From: Pedobacter sp. HDW13
Lineage (GTDB): Bacteria > Bacteroidota > Bacteroidia > Sphingobacteriales > Sphingobacteriaceae
Direction of reading: 5' to 3'
DNA: 64,000 bases
Assembly: GCF_011303555.1 (NCBI RefSeq)
Contig: NZ_CP049868.1
Span: 5,270,001-5,334,000, forward strand
The translations under genes were made by a program, and so were the position numbers. Within the stretch, counting starts at the first letter, position 1. Each line of letters opens with the position of its first letter. Of the stretch, positions 37,457 to 45,525 are shown piece after piece. The notes beneath the pieces were generated by a model. It searched no databases. It was given only the letters and a program-made list of their open reading frames with translations, and was not told the DNA's origin.

Positions 37457-38038
37457 ATGAATAAAGCAGAGCGCACCAGAAGATTTATTATAGAAAAATC
37501 AGCCACCATTATCAACAAGAAGGGAATGGCTGCAACTTCGCTAAGCGATATTATGGAGGCGACTAAATTAACTAAAGGTGGCATTTACGGAAACTTCGAA
37601 AACAAGGACGAGATTTGTAAAGAATCTTTCTTTTATTTAACCACCACGCTGGCCAATTCGCTGGATAGGGCCGTGGCGCAGGGAAGAACGGCAAAAGAGA
37701 AACTTTTTAACCTGATTGAAGCCTATAAAAGTATTAAAAGTGATGAGGGAGGATGTCCCTTGCTAAATTTTGGCACCGAAGCCGATGACACCAACGACAG
37801 CATTAAAGAATACGTAAAAAAAGGAATCCGTTCAGCGCAAAAAAGGATTTTCAATATTGTGAGCGATGGTGTAGAAGATGGAGAACTAAGTACAGATATG
37901 AACGCCAAAAACTTTAGTATCAAAACATTCGCCATGATTGAAGGTGCCATTTTATGTAGTAAAGTACTGGAAACCAATGAGCAAATGAACATCATTATGG
38001 ATAGCATCAAAGCTGATTTTGAATCATACCTAGTTTAA
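37457..38038 (+). CDS. TetR/AcrR-family transcriptional regulator
   Basis: A 193-residue regulator with helix-turn-helix TSLSDIMEATKLTKGGIYGN (about 27-46) followed by FENKDEI; the C-terminal domain has the GCPLLNFGTEADD motif often seen in repressors of oxidoreductase genes. It lies 151 bp before an SDR gene on the same strand and likely represses both itself and that gene, because matching operator-like sites precede each. Confidence 0.88.
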   Translation: MNKAERTRRFIIEKSATIINKKGMAATSLSDIMEATKLTKGGIYGNFENKDEICKESFFYLTTTLANSLDRAVAQGRTAKEKLFNLIEAYKSIKSDEGGCPLLNFGTEADDTNDSIKEYVKKGIRSAQKRIFNIVSDGVEDGELSTDMNAKNFSIKTFAMIEGAILCSKVLETNEQMNIIMDSIKADFESYLV

Positions 38039-38056
38039 TTTTTTTTGATCTAAAAT

Positions 38057-38070
38057 AAACCGATAGGTAT
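38057..38070. promoter_or_regulatory. Operator-like site before the SDR gene (AAACC-N4-GGTAT)
   Basis: The reverse-oriented partner of the site at 37418-37431. It lies about 120 bp before the SDR start and directly ahead of TATATTTTG, which is close to a -7 element. The rest of the spacer, 38071-38189, is low-complexity AACCAATAACC-like sequence. Confidence 0.5.
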
Positions 38071-38189
38071 ATTTTGTGTAATAACCAATAACCAAAATAC
38101 AAATAACCAACAGTTCATGGATAGGACAGTGTTAAGTGCTTGGCTATAGACTATTAACCAATGAACTATTGAACTAACAAATAAATAAA

Positions 38190-39011
38190 ATGTCAAAAGT
38201 AATCTTAATCACAGGAGCTTCACGCGGGTTTGGAAAAATCTGGACTGAAGCATTTTTAAAACGTGGCGATAAAGTAGCCGCAACAGTAAGAAATTTAGAA
38301 TCGCTTACGGAGTTGAAAGCGCAATATGGCGACCAGTTATTGCCCGTGCAGCTTGATGTAAACAACAGGGATGCAAGTTTTGGAGCAGTAAAGGCCGTTG
38401 CCGATCATTTTGGACGGATCGACGTGCTGATTAATAACGCAGGTTATGGCTTGTTTGGTGCAGTAGAAGAAACGAGCGAAGCAGAAGCCCGCAACCAAAT
38501 GGAGACGAATTTCTTTGGCGTACTTTGGTTATCGCAGGCTGTATTGCCAGTAATGCGTGCGCAACAGAGCGGTCATATCATTCAGGTATCGAGCTTTTTA
38601 GGCTTGGTTACCTTGCCGGTATTGGGTATATACAACGCTTCGAAATTTGCAGTTGAAGGGTTGAGTGAAACACTCGCCTCTGAGGTAAAAGATTTCGGGA
38701 TACACGTTACCCTGATTGAACCAAATGGTTATACTACTGATTGGGCAGGAGCTTCAGCAGTGCAAACTACAGCTATTGAAGCTTATCATCCGGTAAAACA
38801 AGGCTTTCAGGAAGCTGCCTCAGCTCCGGGTATTTTTGGCGATCCGCAGGCAACTGCTGCACCTATACTCGATTTGGTTGATGACAGCAATCCACCTTTG
38901 CGTGTACTGTTCGGTAAATTTGCCTATGCTGCTGTAACAGAAATTTATCGAGAGCGTTTAAACACTTTCGAAGCCTGGAAATCCGTATCTGAGGCTGCTC
39001 ACGGAAACTAA
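38190..39011 (+). CDS. Short-chain dehydrogenase/reductase
   Basis: A 273-residue classical SDR oxidoreductase. The NAD(P)-binding turn is TGASRGFGK (8-16), NNAG is at 82-85, and the catalytic residues are Ser134 or Ser135, Tyr148 and Lys152 (YNASK). An Arg at the end of strand 2 (TVRNLES) suggests NADP preference. The substrate cannot be read. It is probably controlled by the TetR protein encoded just upstream. Confidence 0.9.
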   Translation: MSKVILITGASRGFGKIWTEAFLKRGDKVAATVRNLESLTELKAQYGDQLLPVQLDVNNRDASFGAVKAVADHFGRIDVLINNAGYGLFGAVEETSEAEARNQMETNFFGVLWLSQAVLPVMRAQQSGHIIQVSSFLGLVTLPVLGIYNASKFAVEGLSETLASEVKDFGIHVTLIEPNGYTTDWAGASAVQTTAIEAYHPVKQGFQEAASAPGIFGDPQATAAPILDLVDDSNPPLRVLFGKFAYAAVTEIYRERLNTFEAWKSVSEAAHGN

Positions 39012-39022
39012 TCCCTTTTTTT

Positions 39023-39058
39023 TGCCCCACAAAAGACCGATCGGTCTTTTGTGGGGCA
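39023..39058. terminator. 36-bp perfect palindrome after the SDR gene
   Basis: TGCCCCACAAAAGACCGA (39023-39040) is followed directly by its exact reverse complement (39041-39058). It lies between convergent genes and is probably a terminator, although the T run after it is short. Its centre, AGACCGATCGGTCT, contains the same ACC-N4-GGT core as the two operator-like sites upstream, so it may also bind the TetR protein. Confidence 0.6.
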
Positions 39059-39077
39059 TTTATTGTAATTAATGTTT

Positions 39078-39932
39078 TTACGCATTAATATCTGCCAGCT
39101 TAATTTTATAGGTATTTTCGATCCTGTTAACGCTTTGCTGGTTTTCTGCAGCGTACTGCTTTAAGTGGTTTAGTTGTGCTTTCAGATAGCCTGAGGCCAG
39201 GTAAACAGAAACCTTTTTCCGGATTTTATCGGCTAAAAATATTTCAATCAAAATTAAAACGATTAGAAAAATAAAGTGCCCTGTTATAAGCGAATGTGTA
39301 GACTGAGTACTTAACAATCCAAAATTCTTAGTCAGGTAATCGAACAACAAGGGAATGCCTAGAATAGGCAAGAGGGCAATTAAGTTTGCCTTAAGTTTTG
39401 TTTTTTGCTCTGCCGTACGCAGCTCTTCCAGTTTTTCGGTAATATTGGTTAAGCTTTCCGTTTTAGGCTGTAAACGTTGCTGGTTCAGTTTTTCCTGTTG
39501 CTTTCCATATTCGATATCGATCTCGCGCACATGACTGATTAATGCTGCTTCGGCTTGGTTTAGTTTTTCCTGGTCGGCTACAATGAGTTCCTGTTCGGCA
39601 ATCATTTTTTCCATAATCAGCAGGTCGTCTGGTATACCCCGCGACATTTTTTGCTCTGCAGCGGTAATCCGGTTATCAAGTAATTTGAATTGCTTTTTTA
39701 ATTCAACCAATTCGCCGTCCCAATGTGTTTTCTTTAACTCATAATCGCTTTTAATCCGCGTAGCCGAAGCCATATGCTCAAACTTATTCAGCGATTGCTC
39801 ATTTAATTCAAAGCGCTGGTATAGCTGAATCAGTTTTGTGAAATTTTCGTGAACTGACTTTTCCTGGTCAGTAAGTTGATCTTCAAACTGCAACAAATCT
39901 GCTTCGGAAAGCGGGGTTAAAGACATCGGCAT
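39078..39932 (-). CDS. Coiled-coil membrane protein of unknown function
   Basis: A protein of about 284 residues that I do not recognise. The first 180 or so residues are highly charged heptad-like coiled coil (repeated Glu, Gln, Lys, Leu), followed by two membrane helices (roughly 186-200 and 220-240) and a second short coiled coil to the C-terminus. I start at ATG 39930-39932 (MPMSLTPLS); the longer frame would need a GTG. No neighbours suggest a pathway. Confidence 0.6.
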   Translation of the reverse strand: MPMSLTPLSEADLLQFEDQLTDQEKSVHENFTKLIQLYQRFELNEQSLNKFEHMASATRIKSDYELKKTHWDGELVELKKQFKLLDNRITAAEQKMSRGIPDDLLIMEKMIAEQELIVADQEKLNQAEAALISHVREIDIEYGKQQEKLNQQRLQPKTESLTNITEKLEELRTAEQKTKLKANLIALLPILGIPLLFDYLTKNFGLLSTQSTHSLITGHFIFLIVLILIEIFLADKIRKKVSVYLASGYLKAQLNHLKQYAAENQQSVNRIENTYKIKLADINA

Positions 39933-40109
39933 ATTGCCGTTAAAATTATAAAAATTATGCCATTTGTAGACACCCAAATCACGATAGTGTAAGTTTTAGA
40001 TACGAATACCTGAAAGTGTCTGTATGCTAGTGAGTTTGGTTTTAAGGATTATTGTTTCGCTGTAATTGTCTATAGAAATTATACCGATTTAACAGTCCAA
40101 AAATGTCAG

Positions 40110-40313
40110 TTAATTGCCGGCTGGTTGGCTAACTACCACATTTTTTCCAAGGGTTTTAAAACGTACCGTATTTTCCTGCACCACAGTAATGGTAATGTGA
40201 CCAGTTTTGCTGGTATTAATATCACGTACCGTACCCGATTTCCCTTTATGTGTACCGGCAACTACCAGGCACTGGTCGCCATCTTTTAATAGCGCTGGGT
40301 TTTGATTGTCCAT
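40110..40313 (-). CDS. Small KOW-domain protein
   Basis: A 67-residue protein with a KOW motif of the type found in ribosomal protein L24 and NusG (LLKDGDQCLVVAGTHKGKSG, then VRDINTSKTG). Such a domain binds RNA or protein, but the gene is far from any ribosomal operon. Role unknown. It stands alone, with 187 bp to the next gene. Confidence 0.65.
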   Translation of the reverse strand: MDNQNPALLKDGDQCLVVAGTHKGKSGTVRDINTSKTGHITITVVQENTVRFKTLGKNVVVSQPAGN

Positions 40314-40459
40314 ATTCTATATGTTGATTTCTAGTTTTCTGGGATAAGCTTAATTGGAATAAATCCCTCACTAAGATATATATAATAAAGATTAAGCAGC
40401 AAAAAAAATAGGATTATAAATAATATCTAAATATTTTATTTGATAAGTATAAATTTAAA

Positions 40460-40492
40460 TTTAGATTTGTCTAAAATTATATTTAGACAAAT
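40460..40492. promoter_or_regulatory. Overlapping palindromes before the TonB receptor gene
   Basis: ATTTGTCTAAA (40465-40475) and TTTAGACAAAT (40482-40492) form a perfect 11-bp inverted repeat with a 6-bp spacer, ending 8 bp before the ATG. A second palindrome, TTTAGA-TTTG-TCTAAA (40460-40475), shares its right arm. This looks like a metal-regulator operator or a structured leader. Confidence 0.55.
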
Positions 40493-40500
40493 AAAGATTG

Positions 40501-42956
40501 ATGAAAGCTTTTATACTCCTTAGTACTTTTCTTTTTATTGGCCTCGTTTCCAGGGGGCAGCAAACCGTATTGCAAGGTCTGGTTACTTCTCAAAATAGTC
40601 CGACAGAAAATATTACCGTTAAAATTCTTAGTTTAAATAAAGCTACCAAATCAAATCAATCTGGTGCATATCACTTTAATGATATCCCTTCGGGTAGCTA
40701 CGATGTTTTATTCTCTGGTGTTGGGCATCAGAACAAAAAAATTAAAATCACAGTAAATAACGATACTACTTTCCTTAATGTCGATCTGATTTCGATGGAA
40801 GCTAATTTAAAGGATGTGGTTATTACCGGCGTAAATCGGGCTACTGAGTTACGTAAAAGCCCTGTACCTATTGCTGTACTTGCTAAAAAAGCGATGGATC
40901 AGAACGTTAATACCAACCTGATTGAAGCTATTGTAAAAGGAGTACCAGGGGTTACAGCGGTAACTACAGGCCCGAATGTTTCAAAGCCGTTTATTCGGGG
41001 ATTGGGCTATAACCGGGTTTTAACGCTTTACGATGGATTGAGGCAGGAAGGGCAGCAATGGGGCGATGAGCATGGTATTGAGGTAGATGAGTATGGAATT
41101 GCAAGAGCTGAAGTGGTAAAAGGACCAGCCAGTTTAACTTACGGCTCTGATGCATTGGCTGGTGTTATCAATATGATTCCCTATAGTCCGAATTTCGCAA
41201 ATGGAAAGTTGAAAGGCGATTTTACAACCAATTACCAAACCAATAACGGTATGATCGGTTCCTCGCTGGGATTAGCCTTCATTAAAAACGATTGGAAATT
41301 TACCGTCAGGGGAACTGGAAAAACAGCACACAACTATGAAAATAAAATAGATGGTTTGGTTTATGGAACAGCTTTCAGAGAATATAATTTCTCGGCATCA
41401 GCCCGTGTAGATAAACACTGGGGTTTTTCGAAAACTGCTGTAACCTATTACGATAATTTAATGGAAATACCCGATGGGAGCAGGGATTCACTTTCGAGGA
41501 AATTTACGCGCCAGATACTGGATGATGGCGATGATATCAAAAAAAGGCCCATTGTGCCCGATAATGAACTGAATACCTATGGCATAAACCCTTTACATCA
41601 GCACATTCAGCATTATAGGTTTTACAATACCAGCCAGTTTAAATTTGGCAACAGCGACCTGAACATCCTTTTAGGCGGTCAACAAAGCGTGCGCCGTGAA
41701 TATAATCACCCAACTGTACCTCAGCAAGCCGGACTTTATGTAGTATTAAATACTTTTAATTACGACCTTAAATACAACTTGCCTGATTTCTCGGGATTGA
41801 AAGTACAATTGGTGTGAATGGTATGTACCAGGCCAACAGGAGCAAGGCAGCTACCGATTTTCCTATCCCGGATTACGATCTCTTTGATATTGGTGCTTTC
41901 TATTTTGCCAAGAAAACCTTTGGTAAGGTTGATATTTCGGGCGGAATCAGACTGGACAGGAGAAACATTAACTGGGCCGATTTTTACGTAGGTACTGATG
42001 CACAAACCGGTTTCGGTAAGCAGGTAAATGCAGCTGTTTCAGGTGCAAACTTGCAATTCCCATCGTTTAGCAAAAACTATTACGGTGTATCAGGGAGTTT
42101 AGGCTTAACCTATAATATTTCTGAGCAGTTATTAATTAAAGCCAATATTGCCCGGGGCTACCGTGCACCAAATATTACCGAAATTGGCTCAAACGGTTTA
42201 GATCCGGGTGCGCACATTGTTTATTTGGGTAACAGGACTTTTAAACCGGAATTTAACCTGCAGGAAGATATTGGTTTAATTGCTTACTTAAAGGATGCTG
42301 ATATCAGTCTGGAGCTTTTTAACAACAATATTCAGAATTACATTTATCAATCGCGCTTAACCGATGCAAATGGCAATCCGGTGGTTATTGTACCGGGTAA
42401 TTTAACCTACCAGTATCAGCAATCAAAAGCGCGATTGTATGGTGCTGAAGTAGCTGCTAACCTTCATCCGGCAGCAATTAAATGGTTAACTTTTAACAAT
42501 AGCATGGCTTATGTAGTTGGCTTAAACCAAAATAAAGAACTTTTGGCTAAGCAGGGCAATAAAGCAAAATACCTGCCGTTTATCCCGCCATTGCAAATCA
42601 GGTCAGAGCTTAAAGCAACGGCACAGCATGCCATTGGCTTTTTAAGCAAACCTTATGTTAAAATTGATGCGGCTATTTTTGCCGATCAAAATAAGTTTTA
42701 TGGTTTAGATGATACCGAAACCTTTACCAAAGGCTATACTTTAATTAATGGTGGCATCGGATCAACGATTGTAAACCGGAAAGACAAAACTTTATTCGAT
42801 GTTTTTATCCAGGTTGATAATATTTTTAACAAAGCTTATCAATCCAATTTAAATCGTTTAAAGTATTTCGAGTATTATACTGCTTCACCAAATGGCCGCT
42901 CCGGGATTTACAATATGGGCAGAAATATGAGCTTTAAAGTGATTATCCCGATTTAA
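40501..42956 (+). pseudogene. TonB-dependent receptor, frameshifted
   Basis: The first part reads from ATG 40501 to a stop at 41815-41817; the rest is open in another frame to 42956. Adding one A near 41805 joins SGLKVTIGVNGMYQANRSKA and gives about 818 residues, a normal receptor. It has a signal peptide, a carboxypeptidase-regulatory-like domain (about 25-100), a plug with KPFIRGLGYNRVLTLYDGLR and WGDEHGIEVDEYGI, and a barrel with YRAPNITEIG. The plug resembles metal-type receptors more than SusC proteins, and the palindromic leader fits metal control, but the ligand is not known. A sequencing error is a real possibility. It ends before a terminator-like hairpin. Confidence 0.82.
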
Positions 42957-43059
42957 TAGTAGTAAAATTAGGTGGGCAATAGAGATTATGGTTAATTGCT
43001 GTGACAATTACTTCTGAACGGCTTACAGCTACGTGCTGAGGTTTAATGTTTCGTTTAGT

Positions 43060-43095
43060 AAGCGGGAGGTATCAAATATCTTCCGCTTGCTTTTT
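43060..43095 (+). terminator. Terminator of the TonB receptor gene
   Basis: An 11-pair stem (AAGCGGGAGGT with ATCTTCCGCTT, two G-U pairs) with a 7-base loop is followed by a T run. Confidence 0.65.
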
Positions 43096-43169
43096 ATCAA
43101 ACCCTTCTGTTTTTCATCTCATTGCCTATTTTCATATATTTAAATCCGTATTACATTAAATTATACCTC

Positions 43170-43610
43170 ATGGAAGAATCTTTAAGCGAAAAAAGACTAA
43201 ATTTCTTAAGGCAATCAATAGGCAAAGTCATTACTTCGTCGCCTTCTAATTTTATGAATTGGCTCGCCCCGGTTTTGGTAAAGGCCGAGTTTGGTATTTT
43301 AGTTTGCCAGTATACGGTGCGCAAAGAAATGACCAATCCATACCAGATTTTACATGGAGGCGTAACGGCAGGTATTATCGACGATCTGATTGGTGCCACC
43401 GTTTATACCATGGGTTTGAATGACAGATATACCACGGTGAACAACTACATTGATTATTTTGCTACTGCAAGTGAAGGAGATGAAATTATAGCCGAAACAG
43501 CGATTGTAAAAAGAGGCAGGACCATTTTAAATTTGCAATGCGAGATATTTTTACCTTCGAAAAAGCGTTTAATAGCTAAAGGCTATTCCAACATGTTAAA
43601 CATAGGTTAA
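43170..43610 (+). CDS. PaaI-family hotdog thioesterase
   Basis: A 146-residue hotdog-fold acyl-CoA thioesterase. The conserved block HGGVTAGIIDDLIGATVYTM holds the catalytic-type Asp on the central helix, and TTVNNYIDYFATASEGDEI is also typical. I start at ATG 43170; the upstream extension would need a TTG. The acyl-CoA substrate cannot be told. It is a single-gene unit. Confidence 0.85.
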   Translation: MEESLSEKRLNFLRQSIGKVITSSPSNFMNWLAPVLVKAEFGILVCQYTVRKEMTNPYQILHGGVTAGIIDDLIGATVYTMGLNDRYTTVNNYIDYFATASEGDEIIAETAIVKRGRTILNLQCEIFLPSKKRLIAKGYSNMLNIG

Positions 43611-43710
43611 GTCTTTTTTAACGATAACGAAAAAAATTATTAATTCCTTAAAATTAACAAAACATTCTCGTTAACAAAGTGTTATAAATTAACCAAAAAT
43701 ATAATGAGCC

Positions 43711-43953
43711 ATGTTAGAAAATTATTCAACCTTGCAATTCATTGTTAGAGGCAAAATTTTTAAAGGATTTTGCATGCGTATTCAAGATGATTTTCATGAA
43801 ACTTACGCTGTTGTTTTAGATGGTTACCATTCTTTTTGTATCTGGTTAGATAACAAGAGCGAAAAATGGTGTGCTTCTAAAAACGCAGCCATAGATCCTG
43901 ATGCCATTGATGAAATTATCAGCAGAATTTGTTTGCCGGCTTCGGTTTCTTAA
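43711..43953 (+). CDS. Hypothetical protein, 80 residues
   Basis: Not recognised. A small soluble protein with four cysteines and a compact beta-rich start (TLQFIVRGKIFKGFCMRIQD). It is followed by a strong terminator, which supports it as a real gene. Confidence 0.55.
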   Translation: MLENYSTLQFIVRGKIFKGFCMRIQDDFHETYAVVLDGYHSFCIWLDNKSEKWCASKNAAIDPDAIDEIISRICLPASVS

Positions 43954-43983
43954 AAGATTTTTATAAAAATAAAGCTCATAAGG

Positions 43984-44020
43984 AAAAATCCTTGTTTGGT
44001 TTAATCAAACAAGGATTTTT
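43984..44020. terminator. Bidirectional terminator
   Basis: A perfect 15-bp stem (AAAAATCCTTGTTTG / CAAACAAGGATTTTT) with a 7-base loop lies between the 80-residue gene and the convergent SpmA/SpmB-like gene, with T runs on both strands. Confidence 0.85.
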
Positions 44021-44027
44021 TATGCTT

Positions 44028-45308
44028 TTATTTTAACGTTGGCCAGAACAGGTAGGCCATGGTAATGGCTGTAATTACACCTATTAAATCGGCCAGGAGC
44101 ATTGAACCAATGGCGTAACGTGTATTTCTGATGCTCACTGAACCAAAATAAACAGCTACTACGTAAAAAGTAGTGTCAGAGGCACCTTGAAATACGCCTG
44201 ATAATCGGCTTGCAAACGAATCCGGGCCATTGGTGATCATGGTACTCACCATCATACCGCGTGCAGCGCCACCGCTCAAAGGTCTGATTAAGGCAGTTGG
44301 CAGGGCATCAACAAAGCGGGTATCGGCGCCAAAAAATAGAAATATGTGTTTAATGCCGTTCATCACTACGTCGAAAGTTCCGCTGGTTCTAAGCATACAA
44401 ACGGCAACCAGAATACCAACAAGGTACGGGATAATTTTTATAGCCGTTTCGAAGCCGCCTTTTGCACCGGCCACAAAAGAATCGAATATATCTATCTTTT
44501 TATAGAGTGCACCCAGTACAATAAGCAGGAAAATTAATAAGATCAATCCACCGCTAAGCAGGCCCGAAAAAGAGGTTACTCCTGCGGCGTTTAAGCTGCT
44601 TACATACCATACTATAGCCGCAATTACTATAGAAATACCTAAAACCCAGGTTAATATTACCGGCTGTAGTAGATTGATTTTCTGTTTGAAGGAAACAATC
44701 AGCATAGCTGCCATTGTACCAACAAAGGTAACAATCATGCAGGGAATAAATATATCGGTAGGATCGGAGGCATTTTGGGTAGAACGGATGGCGATTACAC
44801 TCACCGGAATTAAACATAATCCTGCAGCATGCAAACACAAAAACATAATTTGTGGGTTGCTGGCTACGTCTTTATTGGGGTTTAACTCCTGAAGGCTTTC
44901 CATAGCCTTTATACCAAATGGGGTGGCAGCATTATCTAAACCCAATAAATTGGCAGAGAAATTCATAATCATGTGCCCCATAGATGGATGTCCTTTTGGT
45001 ACTTCAGGGAAAAGTTTTGAGAAAAACGGACTAATAATTTTAGATAATAAACGGATACCGCCAGCTTTTTCGGCAATACTCATAAAACCCATAAATAAGG
45101 CCAGGGTACCAACCAGTTCAATACATAATTTTACGGCGATTGAACAGGTTTCAATTATACCATCAAGCTTTAAAGGGTTTAACGGATCGGATGATTTACC
45201 AATCACCATCCAGTTAAAAATATCGCTTTGCCCAAAGAAAATACATTTAATACCCGCTACAACGATAGCTACAATAATAAATGCCGACCAGATTCTGCTT
45301 AATGCCAT
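44028..45308 (-). CDS. SpmA/SpmB-like fusion (nucleoside recognition domain membrane protein)
   Basis: A 426-residue inner membrane protein with ten or so helices. Two nucleoside-recognition (Gate) domains follow each other: the first half (MIMNFSANLLGLDNAATPFG) resembles spore maturation protein SpmA, and the second (TALIRPLSGGAARGMM, GASDTTFYVVAVYFGSV) resembles SpmB. In Bacteroidota, which do not sporulate, this fused form is common and of unknown function, perhaps transport. It is a single gene. Confidence 0.87.
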   Translation of the reverse strand: MALSRIWSAFIIVAIVVAGIKCIFFGQSDIFNWMVIGKSSDPLNPLKLDGIIETCSIAVKLCIELVGTLALFMGFMSIAEKAGGIRLLSKIISPFFSKLFPEVPKGHPSMGHMIMNFSANLLGLDNAATPFGIKAMESLQELNPNKDVASNPQIMFLCLHAAGLCLIPVSVIAIRSTQNASDPTDIFIPCMIVTFVGTMAAMLIVSFKQKINLLQPVILTWVLGISIVIAAIVWYVSSLNAAGVTSFSGLLSGGLILLIFLLIVLGALYKKIDIFDSFVAGAKGGFETAIKIIPYLVGILVAVCMLRTSGTFDVVMNGIKHIFLFFGADTRFVDALPTALIRPLSGGAARGMMVSTMITNGPDSFASRLSGVFQGASDTTFYVVAVYFGSVSIRNTRYAIGSMLLADLIGVITAITMAYLFWPTLK

Positions 45309-45454
45309 TGAATGTGTTTAGTTTTTTGTTGCGTGAAAATAGCTTTTTTAACCCATAGTGCCAAGTTAGGGGTAAAGTTGGTTCGTGATGGTTAATGGCC
45401 GATAACTGATAGTTGTTTTGACGATAAGCCATTAACTATACACTATTAACCTAA

Positions 45455-45497
45455 AAAGCCCATAGCCAATAGTGCGTTACTATTGAATATGGGCTTT
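45455..45497 (-). terminator. Terminator of the S9 peptidase gene
   Basis: A two-part stem: AAAGCCCATA (45455-45464) pairs with TATGGGCTTT (45488-45497), with CAATAGT/ACTATTG nested inside. On the minus strand it is followed by a T run, 29 bp after the peptidase stop. Confidence 0.65.
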
Positions 45498-45525
45498 AGA
45501 CTAAGGACTTAAGACCCCTGATTAG

